Positions 14,568 to 23,301 of a stretch of DNA of 64,000 nt are shown piece by piece. The notes beneath the pieces are model-generated. The model was not told the DNA's origin, did no database searches, and worked only from the letters and a program-made list of their open reading frames with translations. This DNA comes from Kroppenstedtia sanguinis. GTDB lineage: Bacteria > Bacillota > Bacilli > Thermoactinomycetales > DSM-45169. The stretch is from positions 5,728 through 69,727 of the forward strand of contig NZ_JBNPXF010000018.1 of NCBI RefSeq assembly GCF_050433445.1, read 5' to 3'. The translations under genes and the position numbers were made by a program. Position 1 is the first letter of the stretch. Every line of letters starts with the position of its first letter.

Positions 14568-16013
14568 TTACAGAATCGGCGACAGTAGCCTGGAGATCGA
14601 TTCCTTGAAGCGGATTTTGAGGGAGCGTTGCCGATACTCTTCCCATGTCAGCTCATGGGATTGTTCCAGATCCTTTTGAAAAGTGGCAGACTGTTGCAAA
14701 GCAGTCGGTCGGTGATAAAAAAAGGCGTTCACTTCAAAGTTGAGACGAAAACTCCGCATATCGATATTGGCAGTACCCACGGAGCCCACCTCCTCATCGA
14801 CGATAATCGTTTTGGCATGGATAAATCCATTTTGATAGATATAAATCTTGGCTCCGGCTTCCAACAATTCGCCGATGTAGGAATAGGTCGCCCAATAGAC
14901 AAACATATGATCCGGCTTGTCAGGAATCATCAGCTGTACATCCACGCCGGACAGTGCCGCAATCCGCAAGGCATCCAACAGACTGGCATCTGGAATGAAG
15001 TAGGGCGTCTGAATGCGGATAGATCGTTTAGCCGAAGAGATCATCTTGATATATCCGTTCTTGATCTGCTCTTCTTCGGAGTCGGGACCGCTATTCACGA
15101 TTTGGATCGGTACATCCCCTGCAAAAGACCTCACCGGAAAATACCGATCCGAATAATGCATCGCCTCCTTGGTCGCTTGATTCCAATCCAGTATGAACCG
15201 TGTCTGCATCGCGTGAACCGCTGTCCCTTCCACCCGCAGGTGTGTATCCCGCCAATAACCGAACTTCGACTCCAATCCGAGATATTCATCCCCTACATTG
15301 AAACCTCCGACATAACCAATTTTCCCGTCGATAATAGCCAGTTTCCGATGGTTGCGGTAATTGAGGCGAAGGTTGATAAACGGGATGGCGGAAGGAAAAA
15401 AAGCTTCCACTTCCCCGCCGGCTTGCAACAAGTGGCGAAAGGCCCGTTTGGATAATTTTCTGGATCCCAGGTCGTCGTACAAGACGCGAACCTTGACCCC
15501 TTCCTTCGCTTTTTGGGTCAGGGTGTGGATCAACCGTTTTCCAAGATGATCATTGCGAAAAATATAATACTGTAGGTGAATATGGTCCTCGGCTCTCTCG
15601 ATATCCCGGAACAAGGTGTTAAACTTTTCCTTCCCGTCCGTGAGGATCTCCACGCCATTATCCCGGGTCAACACCGCCTCATTATTGATCAAATGCATAT
15701 AAATCTGATCCCGATGTGCCTCAAGGATCGGGTCGGAGAAACGAAAATCGTGATCCCGCAAGGACTGGATCTGACCGGAGATCAAATGTTCAATTCCGAT
15801 CTTATTGAGACCCTCCCAATCAAACAATCGCTTCCGACTCAGATTCTGACCAAAGACCAGATACAGTATAAATCCGAGAAAAGGGATATATAACAATACC
15901 AACAGCCAAGCCCAAGTGGAGCCCGCATCCCGGCGCTCCATAAAAATCACAACCGCAGCAAAGATAAAGTTTAAGACAAACAAGATGCTCAACAATATGG
16001 TAAGAATATTCAT
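14568..16013 (-). CDS. cls: Cardiolipin synthase
   Basis: 481 residues, the usual length. Two N-terminal membrane helices (ILTILLSILFVLNFIFAAVV, then LLVLLYIPFLGFILYLVFG) precede two phospholipase-D HKD motifs, HRKLAIIDGKIGYVGG (about residue 220) and HAKTIIVDEEVGSVGTAN (about residue 400). It joins two phosphatidylglycerols into cardiolipin plus glycerol at the membrane. The ribosome binding site is weak (AGAG), and about 250 bp of featureless sequence lies upstream. Confidence 0.93.
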   Translation of the reverse strand: MNILTILLSILFVLNFIFAAVVIFMERRDAGSTWAWLLVLLYIPFLGFILYLVFGQNLSRKRLFDWEGLNKIGIEHLISGQIQSLRDHDFRFSDPILEAHRDQIYMHLINNEAVLTRDNGVEILTDGKEKFNTLFRDIERAEDHIHLQYYIFRNDHLGKRLIHTLTQKAKEGVKVRVLYDDLGSRKLSKRAFRHLLQAGGEVEAFFPSAIPFINLRLNYRNHRKLAIIDGKIGYVGGFNVGDEYLGLESKFGYWRDTHLRVEGTAVHAMQTRFILDWNQATKEAMHYSDRYFPVRSFAGDVPIQIVNSGPDSEEEQIKNGYIKMISSAKRSIRIQTPYFIPDASLLDALRIAALSGVDVQLMIPDKPDHMFVYWATYSYIGELLEAGAKIYIYQNGFIHAKTIIVDEEVGSVGTANIDMRSFRLNFEVNAFFYHRPTALQQSATFQKDLEQSHELTWEEYRQRSLKIRFKESISRLLSPIL

Positions 16014-16265
16014 CTCTATTTTTCGTGCAGGTTTCCTCGCCTTTACAGGGTGGAATGCACGCCAACATGAGGGTGTGTCTGATATCCGAGGTCAGGCCAG
16101 TGTAACCGTCTCCAATCTTTTGTAGCAAGACCTGAAGCGGAAGCCACCCCCAAGAGGATTCCCGACCGGCCAAGGAATTCCCATTCTCTTTACATCCAGC
16201 CGTGTGAGCAGACACTCCCTAACCCAACGCTTTCCCTGCACTCCTCCTTTCCCCTTCTCCTCCGA

Positions 16266-16883
16266 TCAGATCCTGGTTTCCTCAGATTCCAGATGTCCCC
16301 CGCAATTCACCCGTTCCACCCGCCATCCACTCTCTGGATGATAGATGAGAATGGAAACGGCGGTATTCCTGATTTGGGTTCGACCGGGTCCATAACGCCC
16401 GTCACTGATCGATTCCAACATGGTATTGATGCTTCCCCCATGACTGACTACAGCCACCCTTTCACCGGGGTGTTCACGACAGATTTCATCTAGAGCCTTC
16501 CTCACCCGGACCCGAATGCTCTCTGTCGATTCCACTCCGTATTCCCCTCCCTGATTCCAGACTCGTTGCCAATCCACGGGATAACGTTCCTTCAAGCTTT
16601 CAAAAGATAACCCCTCCCACTCTCCCAAATGGCGTTCCCGCAGGGAAGGAAGGGTGTGAACCGACATGTTCCTCCCAGCAGCCACCTGTTCCGCCGTCTG
16701 TACCGCTCGTTGCAGATCGCTAGCATACACTCCATGAAAGTGGATTCCTCTCAGATGTTTTCCTAGACGGCGGGCTTGTTCCAGTCCTACCTCTGACAGA
16801 GGGATATCCCGATGTCCCTGGATACGTCGCTCCCTGTTCCATTGAGTCTCACCATGCCGGATTAGATAGATGGTTGTCTCCAT
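16266..16883 (-). CDS. Histidine phosphatase (phosphoglycerate mutase/CobC-like)
   Basis: 205 residues, starting METTIYLIRHGETQWN behind AAGGAAGGGG. It has the RHGET catalytic motif, ERHLGEWEGL (substrate loop) and VAVVSHGGSIN with the second histidine. This form is typical of broad acid phosphatases of the PhoE/CobC group. It is directly downstream of the lipoprotein gene (15-bp gap), so the two are probably co-transcribed. Confidence 0.88.
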   Translation of the reverse strand: METTIYLIRHGETQWNRERRIQGHRDIPLSEVGLEQARRLGKHLRGIHFHGVYASDLQRAVQTAEQVAAGRNMSVHTLPSLRERHLGEWEGLSFESLKERYPVDWQRVWNQGGEYGVESTESIRVRVRKALDEICREHPGERVAVVSHGGSINTMLESISDGRYGPGRTQIRNTAVSILIYHPESGWRVERVNCGGHLESEETRI

Positions 16884-16897
16884 ATATTCCCCTTCCT

Positions 16898-18076
16898 TCA
16901 TCCCTCATACCGGAAACTTTTCGCTTTTGCATCCCAACTCAATTCATAGGTTTTAACCGTCCGTCCCTTACCATTTAACTGATCGACTGTCAACACCAGG
17001 ATCGGTTGGTTCTCCTTGGATTCTTCTTCAAACAAGAGCAGCCGGTAACGAGCACGTGGATCCCTGGGGATGGACGGATCGAGCAACACTTGCTCATCTT
17101 GAACCAGACCGGCGATGTTGCCCCGGAAGCGGACCCGACCTCTTGCATCTAAAATCACAAAACGATCCACTGTACCGCTGAGTCGGGGAGCCTCCCCAGG
17201 TCTATTGGTGGAGAAACTTCCTCCGCGCACCGCTAGGAAAAATTCCGGTCGCTTCTGAGAATCCGCTTTTCCCCGGAAGGCTACCTGGGCTTCTGTTCCG
17301 AGCACCGCCTTCAGTCGTTTTTCTAGCCGGTCTTCCGTCCAATCCGGGGTGAGCATGGAGGCATCCAGAGTGTACATCAATGGTCTCAGTTGGTGACCTT
17401 CTGTATGAGAGGAGGCGACCACGGTCCACTTTTCTCCAGCAGACGGGGAGGAACTGACCAACCAGCGGGAGGTTAAGCGCTCTCCTTTTTTCAGTGGAAA
17501 CCGGGCCAATTCCCAACGCTCTCTGCCTTTCTCCACTTTCAAGACGGCGGTGCGATCCACCTGTTTCAAAGTGAACTTCAGCACCTGTTTTCCGGATGTC
17601 CAGATCCCCCGATGGGTCACACGGTCTTCAGGAGTGGTCGGCACTTGGATCCGATAGCCCAAATCCAGAGTTTCCTGGGTCAGAGCCAACAGTTCCTCCT
17701 CCTCACTCCCCTTTTTTTTAACTTGGCTGGGAGCATAAACGGTCTCCTGCACCTGGTGAGTGCCTGTGTGAAACAAGTCCACGCGATAGGCTTGGGCCCG
17801 GGAGTCATAGACTACCACAGCTGCAAAATTGCCGTCGTAACTATATCCGAGCAGATAGGGACGGACCTGGGTGTATTGGCGAAAACCTTTCCGCTGGATC
17901 AACTCTTTCAAAGGGGGAACAACCTGATCTCTGTAAGGAACAAACCGTTCCCTCTTTTTAGATTTTTCCGGACTGAAACTGCTTTTTTGCGGAAACAGTG
18001 CCGGATTCCCCCCCTGACATGCAGCCACAGCTCCTACCAGAAGAAGTAACATGCAACTTTTTATCCAACGCGGCAT
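16898..18076 (-). CDS. Lipoprotein of unknown function
   Basis: 392 residues from the ATG at 18076. The signal peptide MPRWIKSCMLLLLVGAVAAC ends in a lipobox (VAAC), so the mature protein is lipid-anchored outside the membrane. The body is beta-rich with repeated short strands (e.g. LLGYSYDGNFAAVVVYDSRA, RFVILDARGRVRFRG) and no motif I recognise. Upstream in-frame codons extend to 18388, but no ribosome binding site supports a longer form. It is followed by a histidine phosphatase gene. Confidence 0.75.
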   Translation of the reverse strand: MPRWIKSCMLLLLVGAVAACQGGNPALFPQKSSFSPEKSKKRERFVPYRDQVVPPLKELIQRKGFRQYTQVRPYLLGYSYDGNFAAVVVYDSRAQAYRVDLFHTGTHQVQETVYAPSQVKKKGSEEEELLALTQETLDLGYRIQVPTTPEDRVTHRGIWTSGKQVLKFTLKQVDRTAVLKVEKGRERWELARFPLKKGERLTSRWLVSSSPSAGEKWTVVASSHTEGHQLRPLMYTLDASMLTPDWTEDRLEKRLKAVLGTEAQVAFRGKADSQKRPEFFLAVRGGSFSTNRPGEAPRLSGTVDRFVILDARGRVRFRGNIAGLVQDEQVLLDPSIPRDPRARYRLLLFEEESKENQPILVLTVDQLNGKGRTVKTYELSWDAKAKSFRYEG

Positions 18077-18297
18077 ACTCCACACCCCAATCCCCGAGTT
18101 ATCCTTTTTACAGAGATCCGCCGTTGTTTGTATATAATGCCTGTAAGTATAGATGTTGGGATCATCGTTCCCATCGTATCGCGCAGACTGCGCAGGGTCA
18201 ATCCGCAAATGAAGGGCCGTTTTTTTAAAAAGGAAACCGCGAATAGGAAATACTGCCGAACCCAAAATAAAGGTACCCATCCATCGAGGAATGAACC

Positions 18298-18837
18298 ATG
18301 GAACTGATACTACAGACAGCGGAAGACTTGCGTCTCCAGCTCTTTCACTCCCGTCATGCACCCGCTTTGTACCGGTTGGTGGAAGCAAATCGATCCCATC
18401 TGGAATCGTGGCTTCCCTGGATTCGCACAGTGAAGGGAGTTCAGGAGATCGAAGGATATATATTCCGAACCCAGGCCGCCTTTGCCTCCGGGCAGGAAGC
18501 TCATTTCGGGATCTGGCACCGGGGAGTGTTGGGGGGATCGGTGACAGTGGAGAGAATCGATTCCCACCATCGCGTGGCAGAGATCGGATATTGGCTGAGC
18601 CGAGAGCAGACGGGGGGCGGCCTGATGACCCGATCCGTCCGTAGCGTCTGCACCTATCTTTTTCAAGAGCGACAGATCCACCGGATCGAAATCCGGGTAG
18701 AAGCCGTCAATCGCGCCAGCCGCCAAGTAGCCCTGCGATTAGGCTTCCAGGAGGAGGGCATTCTCCGTGAAGCCCTCAGGACGGATACTGGCAGAAGTGA
18801 CCTGGTGATCTACGGATTGCTTCGGTCGGAATTGTGA
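18298..18837 (+). CDS. GNAT acetyltransferase, RimJ/RimL type
   Basis: 179 residues. Typical RimL-like landmarks are RLVEANRSHLESWLPWI, AEIGYWLSREQTGGGLMT (acetyl-CoA site) and RIEIRVEAVNRASRQVALRLGF. Members acetylate N-terminal amines of ribosomal proteins or other small amines. It is monocistronic, and a MITE begins six bases after its stop codon. Confidence 0.85.
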   Translation: MELILQTAEDLRLQLFHSRHAPALYRLVEANRSHLESWLPWIRTVKGVQEIEGYIFRTQAAFASGQEAHFGIWHRGVLGGSVTVERIDSHHRVAEIGYWLSREQTGGGLMTRSVRSVCTYLFQERQIHRIEIRVEAVNRASRQVALRLGFQEEGILREALRTDTGRSDLVIYGLLRSEL

Positions 18838-18842
18838 TTCAA

Positions 18843-19043
18843 CAGGCTTGTTGATTAGCCATATTTTAGGCAGGAAATCACGGTCGGGAGGGTGGGACGT
18901 GAAGAGCCTTTGTGCTCTTTGCAAGAGATCGTAGCCGTCCCACCCTCCCCCTCCCCTCAAGCGATATTTTACGAGAGGCAATGGGAAGAGCAAAAGGATC
19001 ATTTCGTTCCCATCATCCACTTTAGGGTTCATCAACAGCTCTG
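18843..19043. mobile_element. 201-bp MITE-like element
   Basis: Ends CAGGCTTGTTGATTAGCC and inverted TTCATCAACAGCTCTG. Flanks GTGATTCAA (18834-18842) and GTAATTTAA (19044-19052) agree at 7 of 9 positions. It has the same length and interior as the copy at 12022-12222. It sits right behind an acetyltransferase stop codon and has probably replaced that gene's terminator. Confidence 0.8.
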
Positions 19044-19092
19044 GTAATTTAATACATTCTGTCGGAATAAGACTTTTCCACAAGGATTTCTA

Positions 19093-19122
19093 TAAAAAAA
19101 AGCCCGTCTGCACGGGCTTATT
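19093..19122 (-). terminator. Terminator of the lipoprotein gene
   Basis: AAGCCCGT and ACGGGCTT form a stem with a 4-base loop, followed on the minus strand by eight T residues. Confidence 0.8.
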
Positions 19123-19582
19123 TAAAATCGGTCACTGGAGTCACCTTGGTTTTTCCATTGGAGATTACCGCTTGAAAAACAGCATTATGAGGAGTGAGAG
19201 GCTTATTCCGCTCCACGAAATCCCCTCTCCCTTGATATTGAACATAACGTTTCACCCGATCGTTTTTGACAAACACCAGGAGGTTCTCCCCCTCCTTCAG
19301 GTCTGTTGCCAGTTCTTCCCCGTCTGACCATGGGAAGCCCAAGGCCTTCTCGATATCTGCCCCCTTGGTTCCCGGTCCGAAAATATAAAAACGATCCCAG
19401 GAAAACCGGGTAACATAATTCATGCGCAGGATTCCGTTACCCAATCCCCCGTCTTCACTGGATTCCAGCTTCTCCACCGCTTTATCCAAATCTTTTTCTA
19501 GGCTAGGTTGGGTGAGCTGGTTTCCGCAGGCCACCAGTAGCAGAAAAAGGGTAGCCACACCAATGGATCGCAATATTTTCAA
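19118..19582 (-). CDS. Small lipoprotein of unknown function
   Basis: 154 residues from TTG 19582 behind GAGGAGGGACC. The signal peptide MKILRSIGVATLFLLLVAC ends in a lipobox. The mature part has a helical segment (LEKDLDKAVEKLESSEDG) and a beta-rich C-terminus (ENLLVFVKNDRVKRYVQYQG). I do not recognise the family. It is divergent from the CWC protein gene. Confidence 0.72.
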   Translation of the reverse strand: MKILRSIGVATLFLLLVACGNQLTQPSLEKDLDKAVEKLESSEDGGLGNGILRMNYVTRFSWDRFYIFGPGTKGADIEKALGFPWSDGEELATDLKEGENLLVFVKNDRVKRYVQYQGRGDFVERNKPLTPHNAVFQAVISNGKTKVTPVTDFK

Positions 19583-19774
19583 TCTTGGTCCCTCCTCTAC
19601 TTCTCCTGTCGTAACCTTCATTATACAACAGGCGGATCTCCCCCGTCCTCCCAACTGTGGCAAACCGGAAACAGATGGAATGGATTCTCGGAGTTCTAAT
19701 TTCTCTTTCTCCTTCACTTCGCTACTTCCGTTATTGTACAGTGGAGAAAATGAGAAATGAAATGGGGGAGCGGT

Positions 19775-19999
19775 ATGTCTGAAGCAAAGAGCCGTCCCAA
19801 GTATTGCCCCCTCTGTGGGCAGGAAAATCGTTGCGGGATCGGTGAACCCCAGAAAGCCTGCTGGTGTACCTACGCATATTTCCCAAAGGAGATCTTTGCC
19901 ATGGTGCCGCCAGCTCAATTGGGGAAATCGTGCATCTGCAAAGAGTGTCTGGAAAAGTTTGTGAAGGAGGATCCGATAGATATCGACACGTCCCTCTAG
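19775..19999 (+). CDS. Cysteine-rich CWC family protein
   Basis: 74 residues with CPLCGQENRC, ACWC and CICKECLEKF. This is the conserved cysteine pattern of the small cysteine-rich CWC family, presumably zinc-binding, function unknown. The start at MSEAKS follows GGGGGAGCGG. It converges on the LacI gene with a 13-bp gap. Confidence 0.8.
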   Translation: MSEAKSRPKYCPLCGQENRCGIGEPQKACWCTYAYFPKEIFAMVPPAQLGKSCICKECLEKFVKEDPIDIDTSL

Positions 20000-20012
20000 T
20001 AACCCTCGGTGA

Positions 20013-21065
20013 TCACTCTCCGACAGAAGTGGTGCTCTCCCGCACTACGAGTTCATGACCGATCTGGATGACCTCATCGGGGGAGGATTCCTCTTCCTGT
20101 AAAATGGACATCAACCCTTCTGTCGCCTTTCGTCCCATCTCGAAAGGAGAATGGCGAACGGTGGTGAGACGAGGCTTGATAAGGGTAGCTACCTCTTCAT
20201 CATCAAAACCCGCCACCGCTATCTGCTCTGGAACGCGAACCCCACGACTTTCCAGAGCTTGAAACGCCCCGACAGCCATCCGATCACAAGCGCAGAAAAC
20301 CGCTGTCGGTGGCTCATCGGCACGCAGGATTTTTTCCATCCCCTTCACTCCATCCTTAAGACGAAAAGACGCTTCTTCTGCGATCCACTCCGGACGTGGA
20401 GTCTTCCCCGCTTTCCACAGGGCATCCCGATACCCTTCATAACGCTCCCTCCCTGAGGCGAGATCCCACATCGGACCGCTGATCATTCCGATCCGGCGAT
20501 GTCCCTTCTCCATCAGATGCTCGATTACTTCACCAGCGGCACGCCGGTTATCCACCTGGATACAGAGTGCCCGTAACCCGGTAGGACGCTGTCCGATCAA
20601 CACATAGGGAATGGTGAGAGACGCCACCGCTCTCCTCAGCTCCCCATCTATGCGAGCTGCCGCCAGGATGATTCCGTCCATCTGCCGTGCCTGAAAAATC
20701 CGCAACAAGTCCATCTCCCGACGAGGATCCTTCTGTGAAATCGCCAGCATGATGTGGGATTGGTGCTGATGGGCCACACTCTCAATCCCTTCCACAAGAC
20801 CTGAAAAGTATGGATTGGAAATTTCAGGGACGATCACTCCGATCAACCCGGTACGTTTTTGGATCATACTTTGGGCAACTGCATTAGGCAGATAGCCCAT
20901 CTCTCTTACCGCTTGTTCAATTCGCCTTTTCAATTCCTCGCTCACCGGTTTGGAATGGTTCAACACCCGAGAAACCGTCGCGATGGAAACTTCCGCCCGC
21001 CTCGCCACCTCCCGGATCGTCACAGGGCTTCGCCTGTCTCCCCCAGAACTATTCTTTGACGGCAC
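20013..21065 (-). CDS. LacI-family transcriptional regulator of the sugar ABC operon
   Basis: 350 residues. The DNA-binding start VTIREVARRAEVSIATVSRV is classical LacI, followed by the hinge RRIEQAVREMGYLPNAVAQS and a periplasmic-binding-like effector domain. It begins with GTG at 21065, overlapping the end of the permease gene by 17 bases. A GTG at the VTIREV position is a possible shorter start. As the last gene of the importer operon it likely controls it in response to the imported sugar. Confidence 0.88.
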   Translation of the reverse strand: MPSKNSSGGDRRSPVTIREVARRAEVSIATVSRVLNHSKPVSEELKRRIEQAVREMGYLPNAVAQSMIQKRTGLIGVIVPEISNPYFSGLVEGIESVAHQHQSHIMLAISQKDPRREMDLLRIFQARQMDGIILAAARIDGELRRAVASLTIPYVLIGQRPTGLRALCIQVDNRRAAGEVIEHLMEKGHRRIGMISGPMWDLASGRERYEGYRDALWKAGKTPRPEWIAEEASFRLKDGVKGMEKILRADEPPTAVFCACDRMAVGAFQALESRGVRVPEQIAVAGFDDEEVATLIKPRLTTVRHSPFEMGRKATEGLMSILQEEESSPDEVIQIGHELVVRESTTSVGE

Positions 21066-21885
21066 CGCTCGTCAATCCGTCCACGATCCGACGTTGGAAT
21101 AGAAGAACCATGAGTACGAGGGGGATGGTGACGATCACCGAAGCGGCGGAGATCTCCGCCCAAGGGATGGAAAAACGACCTTGGAAGAGCGCAATCCCTA
21201 CAGGGACCGTTTTCATACTCTCCTCTGTATTGATGGTAAGGGCAAAGAAGAATTCATTCCAGGCAGCGATAAAAACCAGAATAGCCGTGGTAAATGTGCC
21301 GGGCATCGCCAAAGGAAAGATCACCCTCCACAGCGCCTGCCAAGTAGTGGCTCCGTCCATTTTGGCCGCCTCCTCCAGCTCAAAGGGGATTTTGCGGAAG
21401 AAGTTGGTCAGGTTCCAGAGTGCCAAGGGCAGTGCAAAAGTGGTGTACGGAATGATCAAACCTGTATAACTATTGGTCAAGCCCATCTTCTCCATAAATA
21501 TGAAGATCGGCGAGATCGTGGCGATCTGGGGAAACATGCTGACTGCCAGCGTAATCCCGAGCACGAGACTCTTGCCTCTAAACCGAAGGCGGGCGACGGC
21601 ATAGGCAGCAATCGCCGCCACAAAGACACAATAGACTGTCGTCACGACTGCCACCCAGGTACTGTTCCACAGATAGGTGGCAAAGGGACGCTGGGTGAAT
21701 ACCTTGACATAATTGTCCAGTGTCGGATGCTCCGGAACCGGCCGAAAGGCATGCTCTCCGAAGAGCTCCCCTGGTGACTTGAGCGAAGTCAACGCCTGCC
21801 AGATGAAGGGGAAAAGCACAACCAGAAGAAACCCCGCCAGTGCCAGGTAAAACCAGAATCCCGACTTTTTGCGCATCTCTCTCAC
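21049..21885 (-). CDS. Carbohydrate ABC transporter permease, MalG type
   Basis: 278 residues with six membrane spans and the EAA loop ELEEAAKMDGATTWQALWRV (about residues 170-190), which contacts the ATPase. It pairs with the MalF-type permease six bases upstream to form the membrane channel of a disaccharide/oligosaccharide importer. No ATP-binding gene is in the operon, so a shared MsmX-type ATPase elsewhere is likely. Confidence 0.9.
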   Translation of the reverse strand: MREMRKKSGFWFYLALAGFLLVVLFPFIWQALTSLKSPGELFGEHAFRPVPEHPTLDNYVKVFTQRPFATYLWNSTWVAVVTTVYCVFVAAIAAYAVARLRFRGKSLVLGITLAVSMFPQIATISPIFIFMEKMGLTNSYTGLIIPYTTFALPLALWNLTNFFRKIPFELEEAAKMDGATTWQALWRVIFPLAMPGTFTTAILVFIAAWNEFFFALTINTEESMKTVPVGIALFQGRFSIPWAEISAASVIVTIPLVLMVLLFQRRIVDGLTSGAVKE

Positions 21886-21890
21886 CTTCC

Positions 21891-23201
21891 TTACTTGCCG
21901 CTTCCGTCACTGATCAGATCCCGACCGAGCAGCTTCACAAACAGCACGCTGATGATAGCGATACAAATAAAGACGATCACTGCCAACGCCGATCCCGCCC
22001 CAAAGTTCATCTGGGCAAACATCGTCTTGTAGGCGTAAACCGAGATCGTTTCCGTGGCATTGGCTGGCCCCCCACCAGTGAGAACATAGATCAGATCAAA
22101 GACGCGGAAGGCATCGAGAACCCGGAACAGCAAAGCCACCAGAATCGTCGTACACAGCATGGGAAGCGTAATTTTGAAAAACTGCTGGATTCTGCTGGCT
22201 CCGTCCACCTGCGCCGCTTCGTACAAACTCTTGGGGATGGCCTGAAGTCCAGCCAAAATCAGTAACGCCATAAAGGGAGTCGCCTTCCAGACATCGGCGA
22301 AAATCACAGCAAACATAGACCAAAACTTCGTCGTTAACAGAGTCCCCATATCAGGAATCAGACCGATTTCGGCAAATATTTTGGCCATAACCCCGTTTTG
22401 ACCGTCAAAGAGAAATTTCCACATCAGCGCGGCCACCGCTGTCGGCAACGCCCAGGGAATCAATACCGAGGCCCGCACCAGCCCCCGACCGACAAACTGC
22501 CGGTTGATCAGCAGAGCGACGGCAATCCCCAGCACCAACTCTACAGCCACGGAAATTCCGGTAAAAATGAAGGTATTGGCCAAAGAGGCCCACATCCGCT
22601 CATCTGTCAGATAGATGCGGTAATATTTCAGACCAACAAAGTTGGGCTCAATCAAGCACTTTTGTAATCCGTTGGCAAGTCCGGTCACCCGTTTGGGCTG
22701 ATGCAACAGGCCCTCCCGCTCCATCGCTTTCAGATCCGACCGGATCTGAGTCACCTGCTTCTCGGTGGTCTGGGCTTGCTTCTTGTCGAGCTCCACCCGA
22801 CTCAGGTTTTCAGGAACTGACTGACCCTCAAACAGGAGATCGTCCACTTTTTTGAAATTTTCATGGATCTGGGGATTCCCCTCCAAACTGGATTGCACGC
22901 TCTTCACTCGTTCTTGGATCGAGGTGAGGCGCTCCTTCCCCTCCCCCTTTGCCTGGCCGATCTCCTGATCCAATGCCGTCAATAAAAAGGGCATCGAATT
23001 GGCATATCCTTCGAGATCGATTCCATAACTGCTATGCGTGGTCCGCTTGGTGGCATCATTCAGCCGTACATCGTGTAGACTGAGCCAAAAGGAACGGAAC
23101 ACCGGAAAAATGGCGATCACCAGGATCAAAAGCAGAGCGGGAATCACCAGTAACCAAGCCAAACGTCCTTCGGAAAGTCCCTTCCGAGTTCCTTTTTTCA
23201 T
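21891..23201 (-). CDS. Carbohydrate ABC transporter permease, MalF type, with long insertion
   Basis: 436 residues, longer than the usual 290-320. After the first span (LAWLLVIPALLLILVIAIFP) there is an insertion of about 150 residues rich in charged helix (e.g. LDQEIGQAKGEGKERLTSIQ, VELDKKQAQTTEKQVTQIRS), predicted outside the membrane and coiled-coil-like. The standard permease core follows, with EAA loop LYEAAQVDGASRIQQFFKIT. The insertion resembles in position the P2 domain of E. coli MalF, which touches the binding protein. Confidence 0.88.
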   Translation of the reverse strand: MKKGTRKGLSEGRLAWLLVIPALLLILVIAIFPVFRSFWLSLHDVRLNDATKRTTHSSYGIDLEGYANSMPFLLTALDQEIGQAKGEGKERLTSIQERVKSVQSSLEGNPQIHENFKKVDDLLFEGQSVPENLSRVELDKKQAQTTEKQVTQIRSDLKAMEREGLLHQPKRVTGLANGLQKCLIEPNFVGLKYYRIYLTDERMWASLANTFIFTGISVAVELVLGIAVALLINRQFVGRGLVRASVLIPWALPTAVAALMWKFLFDGQNGVMAKIFAEIGLIPDMGTLLTTKFWSMFAVIFADVWKATPFMALLILAGLQAIPKSLYEAAQVDGASRIQQFFKITLPMLCTTILVALLFRVLDAFRVFDLIYVLTGGGPANATETISVYAYKTMFAQMNFGAGSALAVIVFICIAIISVLFVKLLGRDLISDGSGK

Positions 23202-23301
23202 GCTTTCACCCGCTTTTTTCTTCAGAGGTGGAAAGAGGGGAGGTCGGGAACCAGTGCACTCCCGGCCCCACCCTTCTCATCCATCAATGGAAATAATCCG
23301 A

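Noticed and set aside
16014..16265. Possible regulatory RNA upstream of cardiolipin synthase
   Set aside because: About 250 bp without a gene, but I could find no clear conserved structure, terminator or T-box/riboswitch motif.
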